A stretch of DNA of 12,514 nucleotides from Verrucomicrobiota bacterium (GCA_009924965.1 RFQN01000024.1:1-12514), one strand, 5' to 3'. Positions 1 to 7,195 are shown, counted from the stretch's first letter. Numbers and translations are program-made. The notes: generated by a model from the letters alone, not told the origin.

Positions 1-144
1 GTCGAGATCGTCGAGGTCAAAGACCACCCCTTCATGGTCGGGGTCCAGTACCATCCGGAGTTCCAGTCGAAGCCGAACCGCCCCCACCCTCTTTTTGCGG
101 CCTTTATTAAAGCAGCGGTTGTGAAGTCCCAAAGCTCTTGCTAA
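1..144 (+). CDS. pyrG: CTP synthase, C-terminal 47 residues (partial)
   Basis: This is the 3' end of a gene whose start lies left of the window, read in frame from base 1 to the TAA at 142-144. CTP synthase makes CTP from UTP using ATP and glutamine in the cytoplasm. The visible piece is the end of its class I glutamine amidotransferase domain. The motif VQYHPEF carries the His and Glu of the Cys-His-Glu triad (fragment residues 18 and 20). It is followed by SKPNRPHPLF, which matches the usual CTP synthase ending of the type SRPNRPSPLF, and then by a short tail FIKAAV. The nucleophile Cys and the synthetase domain are outside the window. The gene is on the same strand as the moxR/bat operon, but 105 bases with several hairpins separate them, so co-transcription is uncertain. 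The identification rests on this short but very characteristic stretch. Confidence 0.93.
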   Translation, partial: VEIVEVKDHPFMVGVQYHPEFQSKPNRPHPLFAAFIKAAVVKSQSSC

Positions 145-157
145 GTAGGTAGACGAA

Positions 158-236
158 TCCGGGTCCCCCGGACGCTGACAGGTCAGTCGAGAGCGGAGAA
201 CCGCTAAGCGCGGTTTTGCGCTGCCCCACCCTTTTT
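158..236 (+). other. Three small perfect hairpins and a T-run in the pyrG-moxR gap
   Basis: The gap contains three exact inverted repeats. TCCGGG/CCCGGA occupies 158-163 and 167-172 with a 3-base loop. AGCGG/CCGCT occupies 192-196 and 201-205 with loop AGAA. AGCGC/GCGCT occupies 207-211 and 218-222 with a 6-base loop. The second and third are separated by one base. A run of five T (232-236) follows the last stem after nine bases, which is farther than in a standard intrinsic terminator. They could end pyrG transcription imperfectly or structure the 5' leader of the moxR operon. GC-rich DNA produces short stems by chance, so function is unproven. No convincing promoter was seen in the gap. Confidence 0.3.
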
Positions 237-249
237 CAACCCCACCCCC

Positions 250-1201
250 ATGTCCAACACCATCAACGCCGCCGGTCCGTGAACAGGTCGCCCGCGTCGT
301 CGTCGGCCAGCAATACCTGGTCGACCGTCTGCTCATCGGCCTCCTCGGCAACGGCCACGTCTTGCTCGAGGGCGTCCCGGGCCTCGCGAAGACGCTCTCG
401 GTCCGCACGCTCGCCCAGACCGTCCAGGCGAACTTCGCGCGCATCCAGTTCACGCCCGACCTCCTGCCCGCCGACATCGTCGGGACGCTCATCTACGACC
501 CGAAGTCGGGCGAATACAGCGTGAAGAAGGGCCCGATCTTCGCGAACTTCATCCTCGCCGACGAAATCAACCGCGCCCCCGCCAAGGTGCAGTCGGCCTT
601 GCTCGAAGCGATGCAGGAACGCCAGGTCACGCTCGGCGGCGAGACGCACAAGCTGCCCACGCCGTTCCTGGTGCTCGCGACGCAGAACCCGATCGACCAG
701 GAAGGCACCTACCCGCTCCCCGAAGCCCAGGTCGACCGCTTCATGCTGAAGCTCAACATCGGCTACCCGACCCGCGACGAGGAACGCAAGATCCTCGACG
801 CCATGGCCACCACCGCGCCGAAGCTCGACGTCACCCCGGTCATCTCGCAGCAGGAGATCCTCGACGCCCGCAAGGCCGTCGACGCCATCCACGTCGCCGA
901 CCCCGTCCGCGACTACATCGTCTCGCTCGTGCTCGCCACCCGCGGCCACCACGAGGGCGGCCCCGACCTCAAGAAGCTCGTCCAGTTCGGCGCCTCCCCG
1001 CGCGCGACCATCAACCTCACCCTCGCCGCCAAGGCTTGGGCCTTCCTCCAGGGCCGCGACCACGTCACGCCGCAGGACATCAAGGACATCGCGCCCGACG
1101 TGCTCCGTCACCGCCTCATCCTCACGTATGAAGCGGACGCCGAAGGCGTCGACGCCGATGCGATCGTCCGCCGCGTCCTCGACGCGGTGAAGGTCCCTTA
1201 A
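250..1201 (+). CDS. moxR: MoxR-family AAA+ ATPase (apparent +1 frameshift near codon 9)
   Basis: MoxR AAA+ ATPases are cytoplasmic chaperone-like ATPases encoded beside VWA-domain proteins. Numbering the restored protein from ATG 250, Walker A is GVPGLAKT (about 41-48), Walker B LADEIN (about 102-107), sensor 1 LATQNP (about 142-147) and the arginine-finger region EAQVDRF (about 158-164). The C-terminal lid follows, with a TAA stop at 1199-1201. The frame encoding these motifs has no ATG, GTG or TTG between a TGA at 176 and TTG 362. Starting at 362 would remove the family N-terminus (REQVARVVVGQQYLVDRLLIG) and leave Walker A at residue 4. ATG 250 lies in the neighbouring frame and reads MSNTINAAGP then TGA at 280-282. 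Skipping one G at 274/275 joins MSNTINAA to VREQVARVV, giving 316 residues, close to the usual family length. The shift may be a sequencing error, a mutation or recoding. No Shine-Dalgarno sequence precedes ATG 250. The family assignment is firm; the start is not. Confidence 0.88.
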
Positions 1202-1222
1202 TCCGCCCGCCGCCCGCGCCCC

Positions 1223-2131
1223 GTGGACCCCGCCGTCCCGACCTCCGCCCAGGACACCCTTCGCCGCGCCCAGCGCGTCGAGGTCGTGGCCGCGCGCATG
1301 GTCAACGACGCGATGGTCGGCGCCTACCTCTCGCGCTACAAGGGCCGCGGCACCGACTTCGAGGAACTCCGTGAGTACGTGCCGGGCGACGACGTCCGCG
1401 CGCTCGACTGGAACGTCACGGCCCGCACAGGCAAGCCGTTCATCCGCCTGCACCGCGAGGAGCGCGAGCTCACGATGGTGCTGGCCGTCGACATCTCCGG
1501 CTCCGCGGGCTTCGGCTCGGGCCGCGTCACCCTACGCGAACGCGCCGCCGAAGTGGCCGCCGCGCTCGCCGTCTCCGCCCTCAAGGCCGGCGATAAGGTC
1601 GGGCTGCTGCTCTTCACGGACCGCGAGGAACTGTGGGTGCCGCCGAAGAAAGGCCGCCGCCATGTGCTGCGCCTCATCCGCGACGTCCTTGAACACCCGG
1701 CGCGCGCCCGGCGCACCGCCTTCGCCGCGCCGATGCGCCGGCTGGCCCGCGCGCTCAAGCGACGCGCGATGGTCTTCGTCCTCTCCGACTTCCTCGCCGG
1801 CCCCGAAGGCGACGACGCCATGGCCGCCGCCGTGGGCGAACTCAACGCCCGCCACGATACCGCCTGCGTGCAGCTCGTCGACGAACGCGAATTCGTCCTG
1901 CCCGACGTCGGCGTCGTCGCGCTGGAAGACGCCGAGACCGGCGAGATCCGCGAGGTCGACACGAGTTCCGCCGCCGTCCGCGCCCTCTTCACCGACGCCG
2001 CCCAAGCCCGCCTCGCCGAAACCGGCGCCGCCCTCGGCCGCGCCGGCGTGGATGTCGTCCGGCTCGACGCCGAGGCCGCCGTCGCCCCCACCCTCAGCCG
2101 CTTCTTCGAGCGTCGCCGCCGTCGCCGATGA
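1223..2131 (+). CDS. DUF58 domain protein, VWA-like
   Basis: This 302-residue protein has no evident signal peptide or membrane segment and should be cytoplasmic or peripheral. It has the DUF58 core at about residues 38-82: KGRGTDFEELREYVPGDD, then VRALDWNVTARTGKPF and REERE, matching the family pattern of an F-x-x-x-R-x-Y, a PGDD-x-R and a DW with AR. A VWA-like fold follows, with a metal-site motif DISGSA (about 90-95) and a later VLSDF strand. DUF58 proteins are regular partners of MoxR ATPases in MoxR-VWA operons and are presumed, not proven, to be their targets or cofactors. The start is a GTG 21 bases after the moxR stop. The next in-frame start candidates lie inside conserved sequence, and no clear Shine-Dalgarno motif is present. 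Its TGA stop overlaps the next ATG as ATGA, suggesting translational coupling. The C-terminus ends in a run of Arg. Confidence 0.9.
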   Translation: MDPAVPTSAQDTLRRAQRVEVVAARMVNDAMVGAYLSRYKGRGTDFEELREYVPGDDVRALDWNVTARTGKPFIRLHREERELTMVLAVDISGSAGFGSGRVTLRERAAEVAAALAVSALKAGDKVGLLLFTDREELWVPPKKGRRHVLRLIRDVLEHPARARRTAFAAPMRRLARALKRRAMVFVLSDFLAGPEGDDAMAAAVGELNARHDTACVQLVDEREFVLPDVGVVALEDAETGEIREVDTSSAAVRALFTDAAQARLAETGAALGRAGVDVVRLDAEAAVAPTLSRFFERRRRRR

Positions 2132-2646
2132 TCTTCCTCGCCGCCGACGAAACCCCGCTGGTGCTGCAAGGCCCGCGCGCCACGATCCCGCCCAGCTGGC
2201 TCGAATCCTATTGGGGCGCCCTCGCTTGCGGCGTCGCCGTGGTCGTCGCGCTTGCGCTCCTCGAGTGGGCCCGCCGCCAACGCCAACGACCGCCGCTGAC
2301 TTCCGCGCAGCACACCTTGGAGGAAACTTTGCGGCAAGCAGCCCAAGCGACGGGCCCGACCGCCGCCGCGCTTGTCTCCCAAGGCCTGCGTGAGTTCCTG
2401 GCGGCGACCGACGCGCAGCTGCCGACCGCGCTCTCGACGCAGGAACTCGCCGCCCGCCTGGAGACGCTCCCGCTCTACCTGCCGGCCCGCAGCCTCCTCC
2501 TGACGGCGCTGCAGACCGCCGACCTCGCCAAGTTCGCCGGCGCCACCGCGTCGCCGGACATCCTCATCGCGCAAGTCCGCGAAGCCGTCCAACGCGTCGA
2601 AACCGCCCGCCGCGCCTTCGCCGCGCCACCCCCACCCCGCGCATGA
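2128..2646 (+). CDS. DUF4381-type single-pass membrane protein
   Basis: The protein has 172 residues. A short N-terminal part (about 1-28) is followed by one hydrophobic segment at about 29-47 (GALACGVAVVVALALLEW), then a basic stretch RRQRQR and a helical domain to the end. This architecture, one membrane segment followed by a soluble helical part with a segment resembling LSTQELAARLE, and its place between DUF58 and batA match DUF4381 proteins of MoxR/Bat operons. Their function is unknown; they are presumed to link the VWA proteins at the inner membrane. The ATG overlaps the DUF58 stop (ATGA at 2128-2131) and its own TGA overlaps the batA ATG in the same way (2643-2646). The family call rests mainly on context and topology because sequence conservation in this family is low. 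The Ala/Pro/Arg-rich C-terminal tail is low complexity. Confidence 0.72.
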   Translation: MIFLAADETPLVLQGPRATIPPSWLESYWGALACGVAVVVALALLEWARRQRQRPPLTSAQHTLEETLRQAAQATGPTAAALVSQGLREFLAATDAQLPTALSTQELAARLETLPLYLPARSLLLTALQTADLAKFAGATASPDILIAQVREAVQRVETARRAFAAPPPPRA

Positions 2647-3686
2647 ACGAACTCGGCTTCGAATTCGAACACCCTTGGGTGCTGCTGCTGCTCGCCCTCT
2701 TGCCGCTCTACGCTTGGCTGCGCGGGAAGTCCGGCCAAGCCGCGGCCTTGCTCTACCCCGACGTCGGCCTGCTCCGCGCCGTCTCCAAGCCCGTCCGCGA
2801 AGCGGCTGGCTCGCTCCGGCTGTTCCTCCGCCTCGCCACGGCCTCGGCGCTCATCGTCGCGATCGCCGGCCCGCGGACCGTGAGCAAGGAGATCGAACGC
2901 GAGACCGAAGGCCTCGACATCATGCTCGTGATCGACCTTTCCTGGTCGATGATGGCCTTGGACATGAGCACGCCGCGGGAAGAAGTCACCCGCTGGCAAG
3001 CTAGCCACAGCGTCATCCAGGAGTTCATCTCCAAGCGCCCCGACGACCGCATCGGCGCAGTAGTCTTCTCCGGCAAGCCTTACCTGCTTAGCCCGATCAC
3101 CATCAACCGCGACTGGGTGAGCCGCGGCGTCGACCGCATGCACATCGGCATCATCCGCGAAGCCGGCACGGCCATCGGCGACGGCGTGGCCATGGGCCTC
3201 GACCGCATGAAGAACCTGAAGGGAAAGAACTCCAAGGTGCTCATCCTCCTGACGGACGGCGACGACAACATGAGCAAGGCCATCCTGCCGGTGCCTTCCG
3301 CCGAGCTCGCCGCGGCCCTCGGGATCCGCATGTACACCGTCGGCCTCGGCAAGAACGAGCCCACGGTGCTCCCGCAGTTCGACCTGCGCACCGGCCAGCT
3401 GCTCCGCGACCCCTTCGGCAAGACGATCCCGATGCAGACCATCAACCCGGCGAACTACGACATGCTGGACAAGATGGCCAAGCTGACCAACGGCCGCTTC
3501 TACCGGGCGCTGGACAAGGACGAGCTGTCCCGCGTCTACGAGGAAATCAACCGTCTCGAACGCACCGAGGTGAAGATCCGCGAGAGCGTCACCTACGAGA
3601 GCCACCGCTACGCCTGGATCGTGGCGGCCTTCGCCCTGCTCCTCGCCGAACTCCTCCTGGGCTTGTACCGCCCGCGCGCTCCTTGA
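2643..3686 (+). CDS. batA: BatA-like VWA-domain membrane protein
   Basis: The protein has 347 residues. It opens with FEFEHPWVLLLLALLPLYAWLR, the typical BatA start with a hairpin-like hydrophobic segment at about 11-26, and has a second membrane segment at about 59-76. A von Willebrand factor A domain spans about 90-305. Its metal-ion-dependent adhesion site is complete: D98-L-S100-W-S102, T176 in GTAIGDG, and D205 in LLTDGDD. A C-terminal membrane helix at about 323-342 ends with a short basic tail. The topology puts the VWA domain between membrane helices; the side it faces is usually taken as the periplasm. BatA and BatB are the central paired VWA proteins of the Bacteroides aerotolerance system, which is linked to stress resistance by an unknown mechanism. 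The gene is coupled to the DUF4381 gene by ATGA and lies three bases before batB. The Trp in the metal motif, where Gly or Arg is common, is a mild oddity that leaves the ligands intact. Confidence 0.92.
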   Translation: MNELGFEFEHPWVLLLLALLPLYAWLRGKSGQAAALLYPDVGLLRAVSKPVREAAGSLRLFLRLATASALIVAIAGPRTVSKEIERETEGLDIMLVIDLSWSMMALDMSTPREEVTRWQASHSVIQEFISKRPDDRIGAVVFSGKPYLLSPITINRDWVSRGVDRMHIGIIREAGTAIGDGVAMGLDRMKNLKGKNSKVLILLTDGDDNMSKAILPVPSAELAAALGIRMYTVGLGKNEPTVLPQFDLRTGQLLRDPFGKTIPMQTINPANYDMLDKMAKLTNGRFYRALDKDELSRVYEEINRLERTEVKIRESVTYESHRYAWIVAAFALLLAELLLGLYRPRAP

Positions 3687-3689
3687 CCG

Positions 3690-4700
3690 ATGGACTTCGC
3701 CGACTTCCATTTTGAGACGCCAGGCCTGCTCGCCATCGCCGCCTTCGTCGCGCTGGCCGGTTTCGCCGGGCTCCGCTGGACGGAACACCGCCGACGCCGC
3801 GGCCTTGCCTCCTTCGCGGCGGAACGCCTGCTCGGCCGCCTCACCGCCGGCTACTCGACCACCCGCCGGCTGAGCAAGGACCTTGCGGTCACCGCCGCCA
3901 TCGCCCTCATCGGCATCGCCCTCGCCGGCCCGCGCTGGGGCGTGGAGATCACCGAGCAACGCGCCACGACCGAAGACGTCGTCTTCGTGCTCGATGTGTC
4001 GAAGTCGATGCTCGTCGCGGACATGCGGCCCAACCGCCTGGAGCGCGCCAAGGCCTCCATCGCAAATTTCGTGCGCCGCAAGGGCACCGGCAGCGTCGGC
4101 CTGGTGGCCTTCTCCGGCCAAGCCTTCCTGCAGTGCCCCTTGACCCGCGACTACGACGCCTTCTTCCGAACTCTGCAAGAAACGGACACGACGAGCATCC
4201 AGGTACCCGGCACGGACATCGGTCGCGCGCTGGAGGAGGCGGAAGAGGCGTTCGCCAAGAACCGCAACCGGAAGCTCGTGCTCATGCTCACCGACGGCGA
4301 AGACCTCGAGGCCGGCGGCATCGATGCGGCCAAGAAGCTCGCCCGCGAAGGCCTGGTCGTGCACTGCATCGGCGTCGGCACCCCCTCCGGCGGCCCCATC
4401 ACCGTCATCAGCGCGCTCGGCTCGCCCGACACGCTCAAAGACGCCAGCGGCGAAGAAATCCGCAGCCGCCTCGACGAAGAGACACTGACCAAGGTCGCCG
4501 AGGCTACCAGCGGACGGTTCGTCCGCCTCGGCCAAGCTGGCGAAGGCATGGAAGCCCTCCGCCTCGCGATCCAAGCCGGCACCGATGGCACCGGCGCGAC
4601 CCGCCGGGGCGTGCCGCGCGAGGAATGGTTCCTGTCGCTGGCCCTCGCCTTGCTCGTACTCGAATCGCTCCTGTCCACCCGCCGCTCGTCCCCCCGATGA
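3690..4700 (+). CDS. batB: BatB-like VWA-domain membrane protein
   Basis: This 336-residue paralogue of the preceding gene has the same plan. Hydrophobic segments lie at about 11-28 and 66-80, a VWA domain at about 96-285, and a C-terminal membrane helix at about 313-330. The metal site is complete: D102-V-S104-K-S106, T175 in PGTDIGRA, and D202 in LMLTDGED. The sequence LDVSKSMLVADMRPNRLERAK is the characteristic BatB form, with DVSKSM followed by D-x-x-P-N-R-L-x-x-A-K. This is what separates it from BatA. It probably pairs with BatA in the inner membrane. The ATG is three bases past the batA stop; later in-frame starts would cut the first membrane helix. The TGA overlaps the ATG of the following exported-peptide gene (ATGA, 4697-4700). 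Confidence 0.92.
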   Translation: MDFADFHFETPGLLAIAAFVALAGFAGLRWTEHRRRRGLASFAAERLLGRLTAGYSTTRRLSKDLAVTAAIALIGIALAGPRWGVEITEQRATTEDVVFVLDVSKSMLVADMRPNRLERAKASIANFVRRKGTGSVGLVAFSGQAFLQCPLTRDYDAFFRTLQETDTTSIQVPGTDIGRALEEAEEAFAKNRNRKLVLMLTDGEDLEAGGIDAAKKLAREGLVVHCIGVGTPSGGPITVISALGSPDTLKDASGEEIRSRLDEETLTKVAEATSGRFVRLGQAGEGMEALRLAIQAGTDGTGATRRGVPREEWFLSLALALLVLESLLSTRRSSPR

Positions 4701-4816
4701 AACCGTTGCTCCCCCTGCTTCTCATCGCCGCCACGGCGCTCGCCGCTGACAAGGCCCCCGACGAACTCGCCCTCCTCGACGCCCGCGAACTCCATAACCG
4801 CGGGACGGTGACGTGA
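4697..4816 (+). CDS. Signal-peptide-bearing N-terminal piece of a split batC-position gene
   Basis: This 39-codon reading frame begins at an ATG overlapping the batB stop. It encodes a clear Sec signal peptide (MKPLLPLLLIAATALAADK, predicted cleavage after the ALA-A region near residue 17), then about 20 charged residues beginning APDELALLDARELHNRG. It stops at TGA 4814-4816. The break coincides with a perfect 5-base tandem repeat. With one copy removed the frame continues directly into the next reading frame (37 residues plus 233, making 270), giving one exported protein. It is therefore best seen as the 5' part of a disrupted gene. The alternative is a real small exported peptide coupled to the next gene through the GTGA overlap. 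The signal peptide is clearly seen; the split-gene interpretation is inference. Confidence 0.7.
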   Translation: MKPLLPLLLIAATALAADKAPDELALLDARELHNRGTVT

Positions 4817-4817
4817 C
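4808..4817 (+). repeat. Exact tandem duplication GTGAC x2 at a frame break
   Basis: GTGAC at 4808-4812 is repeated immediately at 4813-4817. In the frame from ATG 4697 the duplication creates ACG TGA and ends translation. With a single copy the same frame reads GGG ACG GTG ACC GAA CTT and continues to the TGA at 5512-5514. Short exact tandem duplications typically arise by replication slippage or by assembly error at a read overlap. Confidence 0.85.
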
Positions 4818-5514
4818 CGAACTTTCCATCGCCCGTTCCTACATCGAGGCCGCCGATGCGGACATCTCGGACATGAAGGACCAGATCGAGATCATCGACA
4901 AGGCCAAGGCCGCGGGCAAGGAGCCCGACTACGTGCCGGCGGTGTCCGCCCTCGGCGGTGGCATCAGCACCTACCGCACGGTCAAGAAGCTCATCCCCAA
5001 GGAGGAAGCCATGGTCGCCAAGCGGGCCGGCGTCATCGCCACTTGGATTCGCTCCGTCGGCGACTTCCGCAGCGCCCACGAGCTCGACACCCAGGACCAG
5101 CCGTCGCTCCAGAACGCGGAAGCCATCGAGGAGCTCCTCCGCGCCTTGAAGAAGGAGACCCTCGCGCTCGAGGAGACCATCGCCGACCAACGCAAGAAAC
5201 AGGAAGAGCTGCGCGACGTCATCCGCGAGCTGGCCAAGCGCATCCCGCCCGACAAGCTCCCGCAGAACGCGGAAGGCGAAGGCGACGACGACGAGAACTT
5301 CCTGCCCGAAGGCATGCAGAAGCCCAAGAACGGCAAGGGCGGCAAGACCGACCCCCGCGAAGGCCAGGAGAAGCGCATGTCGGAGCAGGAGGCCCGCAAT
5401 TCGCTCGAGAGCCTGAAGGGCGAATTCGGCCGCAAGATGCCGACGAGCGACCAACCCGGCAACGGCCCCGGCGGCAACAAACCTTCGAGCGATGCGAAGA
5501 AGAAGGACTACTGA
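4813..5514 (+). CDS. Coiled-coil, charged-tail protein in the batC position (main part of the split gene)
   Basis: The frame encodes 233 residues from a GTG at 4813. Residues about 1-140 are mostly helical and heptad-like, including a strongly charged coiled coil at about 100-142 (AIEELLRALKKETLALEE and a following EELRDVIRELAKR). An acidic EGEGDDDEN segment and a Lys/Gly/Pro-rich low-complexity tail come next. Near the C-terminus, RMSEQEARNSLESLKGEF resembles the short conserved helix near the end of BatC proteins, as far as I can recall that family. Lying between batB and batD, it takes the place of BatC. Unlike typical BatC proteins, no clear TPR motif is visible. As written it lacks a signal peptide, odd for a Bat component; the upstream 39-codon frame supplies one if the 5-base duplication is removed. 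Alternatively GTG 4813 is a genuine coupled start (GTGA overlap) and the protein is cytoplasmic. Its stop is one base before the batD ATG. Confidence 0.75.
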   Translation: MTELSIARSYIEAADADISDMKDQIEIIDKAKAAGKEPDYVPAVSALGGGISTYRTVKKLIPKEEAMVAKRAGVIATWIRSVGDFRSAHELDTQDQPSLQNAEAIEELLRALKKETLALEETIADQRKKQEELRDVIRELAKRIPPDKLPQNAEGEGDDDENFLPEGMQKPKNGKGGKTDPREGQEKRMSEQEARNSLESLKGEFGRKMPTSDQPGNGPGGNKPSSDAKKKDY

Positions 5515-5515
5515 G

Positions 5516-7195
5516 ATGCGCGCCGTCATCCTCTGCCTCCTCGCCTGCCTCGCGGCCACCCTCGTCCGCGCCGAAAACCACGTCACGTGGGAAATCACGC
5601 CGCCGGTCTGCGGCCCCGGCCAACCCTTCCGCCTGCAGGTCCGCATCGAGTCCGACGACGTCCTGGGCCCGGCCAACCAGGTCGGCAAGGAAATCAAGCC
5701 GCCACGCGGCATGGCCCTCCGCTTCAGGGGACAGGTCTTCCGCGCCAACGCCACCGAGGCCACGCTGAACTTCTCGGGCGTCGCCCCGGAAGAAGAAGGC
5801 AATTACGTCCTGCCCGCCTTCAACGCCCGTTTCCCTTCGCAGATGGTGACCGTGCCGGACATCACGCTCATCGTCAGCAGCAAGACCGGCTACCGCAAGG
5901 AAGGCCGCGCGCGCGCCGAGCTCGTCCTGCCGGACCGCACCTTCTACGTCGGCGAAAAGATCGCCGGGAGCGTGGTCATGCGCGGCAGCGAACAGGAGAC
6001 CGTGACGGGCACCTTCGGACTCGAGTGCGAAGCGGAGGGCTTCACCTTCCAGACCGAAGGCTCGTCCTTCACCCAACCGCTGCAGGATGGGCATGGCCTG
6101 ACGAAGACCTTCGAGCTCACGCCGATCCGCGCTGGGCAAGGCGAGTTCAACCTTTCCGGCGTCATGCTCGTGAACACCGGCGACCGCATCAGCTCCTTCA
6201 ACACCTCGGGCCGCGACCGACCCTTCAATTTCCGGCGCCGCCTGACGGTGGAACACGTCCCGGAGACCGGTCGGCCCGCCGACTGGGGTGGCTCCATCGG
6301 CAAGCTGGAGGTGACCCCGCCCGACGTCTCCAACCGCTTCCCCGAAGTCGGCGAGCCCATCAAACTGAAGCTCACCCTGGTCGGTGAAGGCAACCTGGAC
6401 CGCATCATCGCGCCGGAGATTCCCGGCTCGGACACGTGGGATGTCGCGCCGACTTCCGAAAAGCGCCAACGCCGCACCGAAGACCGCCGCACCTTCGTCT
6501 ACACGCTGGTGCCGCGCCTGCCCGGCGAGCTCAAGACCCCGGCCGTCCGTTTCTCCACGTTCAACCCCGACACCAAGAAGTTCGAGGAAGTGGAATTCAT
6601 CTCGGTCTCCGTCAAGGTGAGCGGCAACGCCCCCGCCAAGGTCGAGTTGGTGACGATCGACCCGTCCGCCAAGGTCGGCACACCCGCCGCGAAAACCGTG
6701 ACTGGCCTGCTCTCCCCGGCGGTCGCCGCCGGCGAAAAGGGTGTGCGCCAGATCGAACCCCTCGCCGCTTCCAAGCCGTTCTGGTTTTCCAACAGCGTGC
6801 TGCTGGCGACCCTGCTCCTGACGACCACCGTCGTCAGCGTCGTGGGCTACCTCGCCGCCCACCCGGAGATCCTCATCCGTCGTCGGGCACGCCGTGAGCT
6901 CCGCCTCGCCCGCGTCGCCGCCCAAGACGCCCTGCGCCGCCAAGACTACGCCGCCTACGCCCGCGCGATGGCCCAAGGCCTCCGCGCCGGCGCCGCCCCG
7001 CTGCTGCAGGCCGAGCCGCTCGCGCTCACGCAAAGCGACATCCTCCGCGCCCTGCCGGCGGCCAACGCCGCGCTGGTGACCGCGGTCTTCCTCGTCGCCG
7101 ACGGGGAAAAATACGGCGCCAAGGATAACCGCCAGACGCTTTCCGAAGACGCGCAACTGCAGGCCATGCTCAACACCTTGGAGGCCCAACTATGA
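5516..7195 (+). CDS. batD: BatD-like exported, membrane-anchored Ig-like protein
   Basis: The protein has 559 residues from ATG 5516, the start that places a signal peptide (MRAVILCLLACLAATLVRA) at the N-terminus. A start at 5492 would put Arg-rich residues in front of it and overlap the previous gene more. The mature part begins NHVTWEITPPVCGPGQPFRL, a BatD-type opening. It continues as beta-rich, probably immunoglobulin-like repeats to about residue 400, with recurring patterns such as FYVGEKIAGSV and FPEVGEPIKLKLTLVGEGN, which fit the family's repeated domains. A single membrane helix lies at about 425-447, followed by RRRARRE and a cytoplasmic helical region of about 110 residues. Family length is usually around 550-600. 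BatD is thought to be a periplasmic scaffold for the BatA/BatB complex. It starts one base after the preceding stop, and its TGA overlaps the batE ATG (ATGA). Confidence 0.88.
   Translation: MRAVILCLLACLAATLVRAENHVTWEITPPVCGPGQPFRLQVRIESDDVLGPANQVGKEIKPPRGMALRFRGQVFRANATEATLNFSGVAPEEEGNYVLPAFNARFPSQMVTVPDITLIVSSKTGYRKEGRARAELVLPDRTFYVGEKIAGSVVMRGSEQETVTGTFGLECEAEGFTFQTEGSSFTQPLQDGHGLTKTFELTPIRAGQGEFNLSGVMLVNTGDRISSFNTSGRDRPFNFRRRLTVEHVPETGRPADWGGSIGKLEVTPPDVSNRFPEVGEPIKLKLTLVGEGNLDRIIAPEIPGSDTWDVAPTSEKRQRRTEDRRTFVYTLVPRLPGELKTPAVRFSTFNPDTKKFEEVEFISVSVKVSGNAPAKVELVTIDPSAKVGTPAAKTVTGLLSPAVAAGEKGVRQIEPLAASKPFWFSNSVLLATLLLTTTVVSVVGYLAAHPEILIRRRARRELRLARVAAQDALRRQDYAAYARAMAQGLRAGAAPLLQAEPLALTQSDILRALPAANAALVTAVFLVADGEKYGAKDNRQTLSEDAQLQAMLNTLEAQL

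Noticed and set aside
216..524. A 102-codon Ser/Arg/Pro-rich plus-strand frame over the moxR start
   Set aside because: It overlaps the conserved MoxR N-terminal coding sequence in another frame, and its composition is that of a GC-rich off-frame translation.
263..1453. A 396-codon minus-strand frame opposite moxR and the start of the DUF58 gene
   Set aside because: It crosses two clear genes, is rich in Val/Asp/Gly/Arg and has no domain; it is a mirror frame.
2475..4574. A 699-codon open frame on the minus strand opposite batA and batB
   Set aside because: It is antisense to two genes with intact VWA motifs. Its translation is Gly/Ala/Glu/Arg/His-rich with no recognisable domain, typical of the codon-position mirror frame in GC-rich genes.
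4504..5802. A 432-codon minus-strand frame opposite the batC-position gene
   Set aside because: It spans three plus-strand junctions, and its Leu/Ala/Arg-rich translation lacks any motif.
5219..7189. A 656-codon open frame on the minus strand opposite batD
   Set aside because: Same reason: it is the shadow of a well-supported BatD gene, with low-complexity Asp/Gly/Arg-rich translation.
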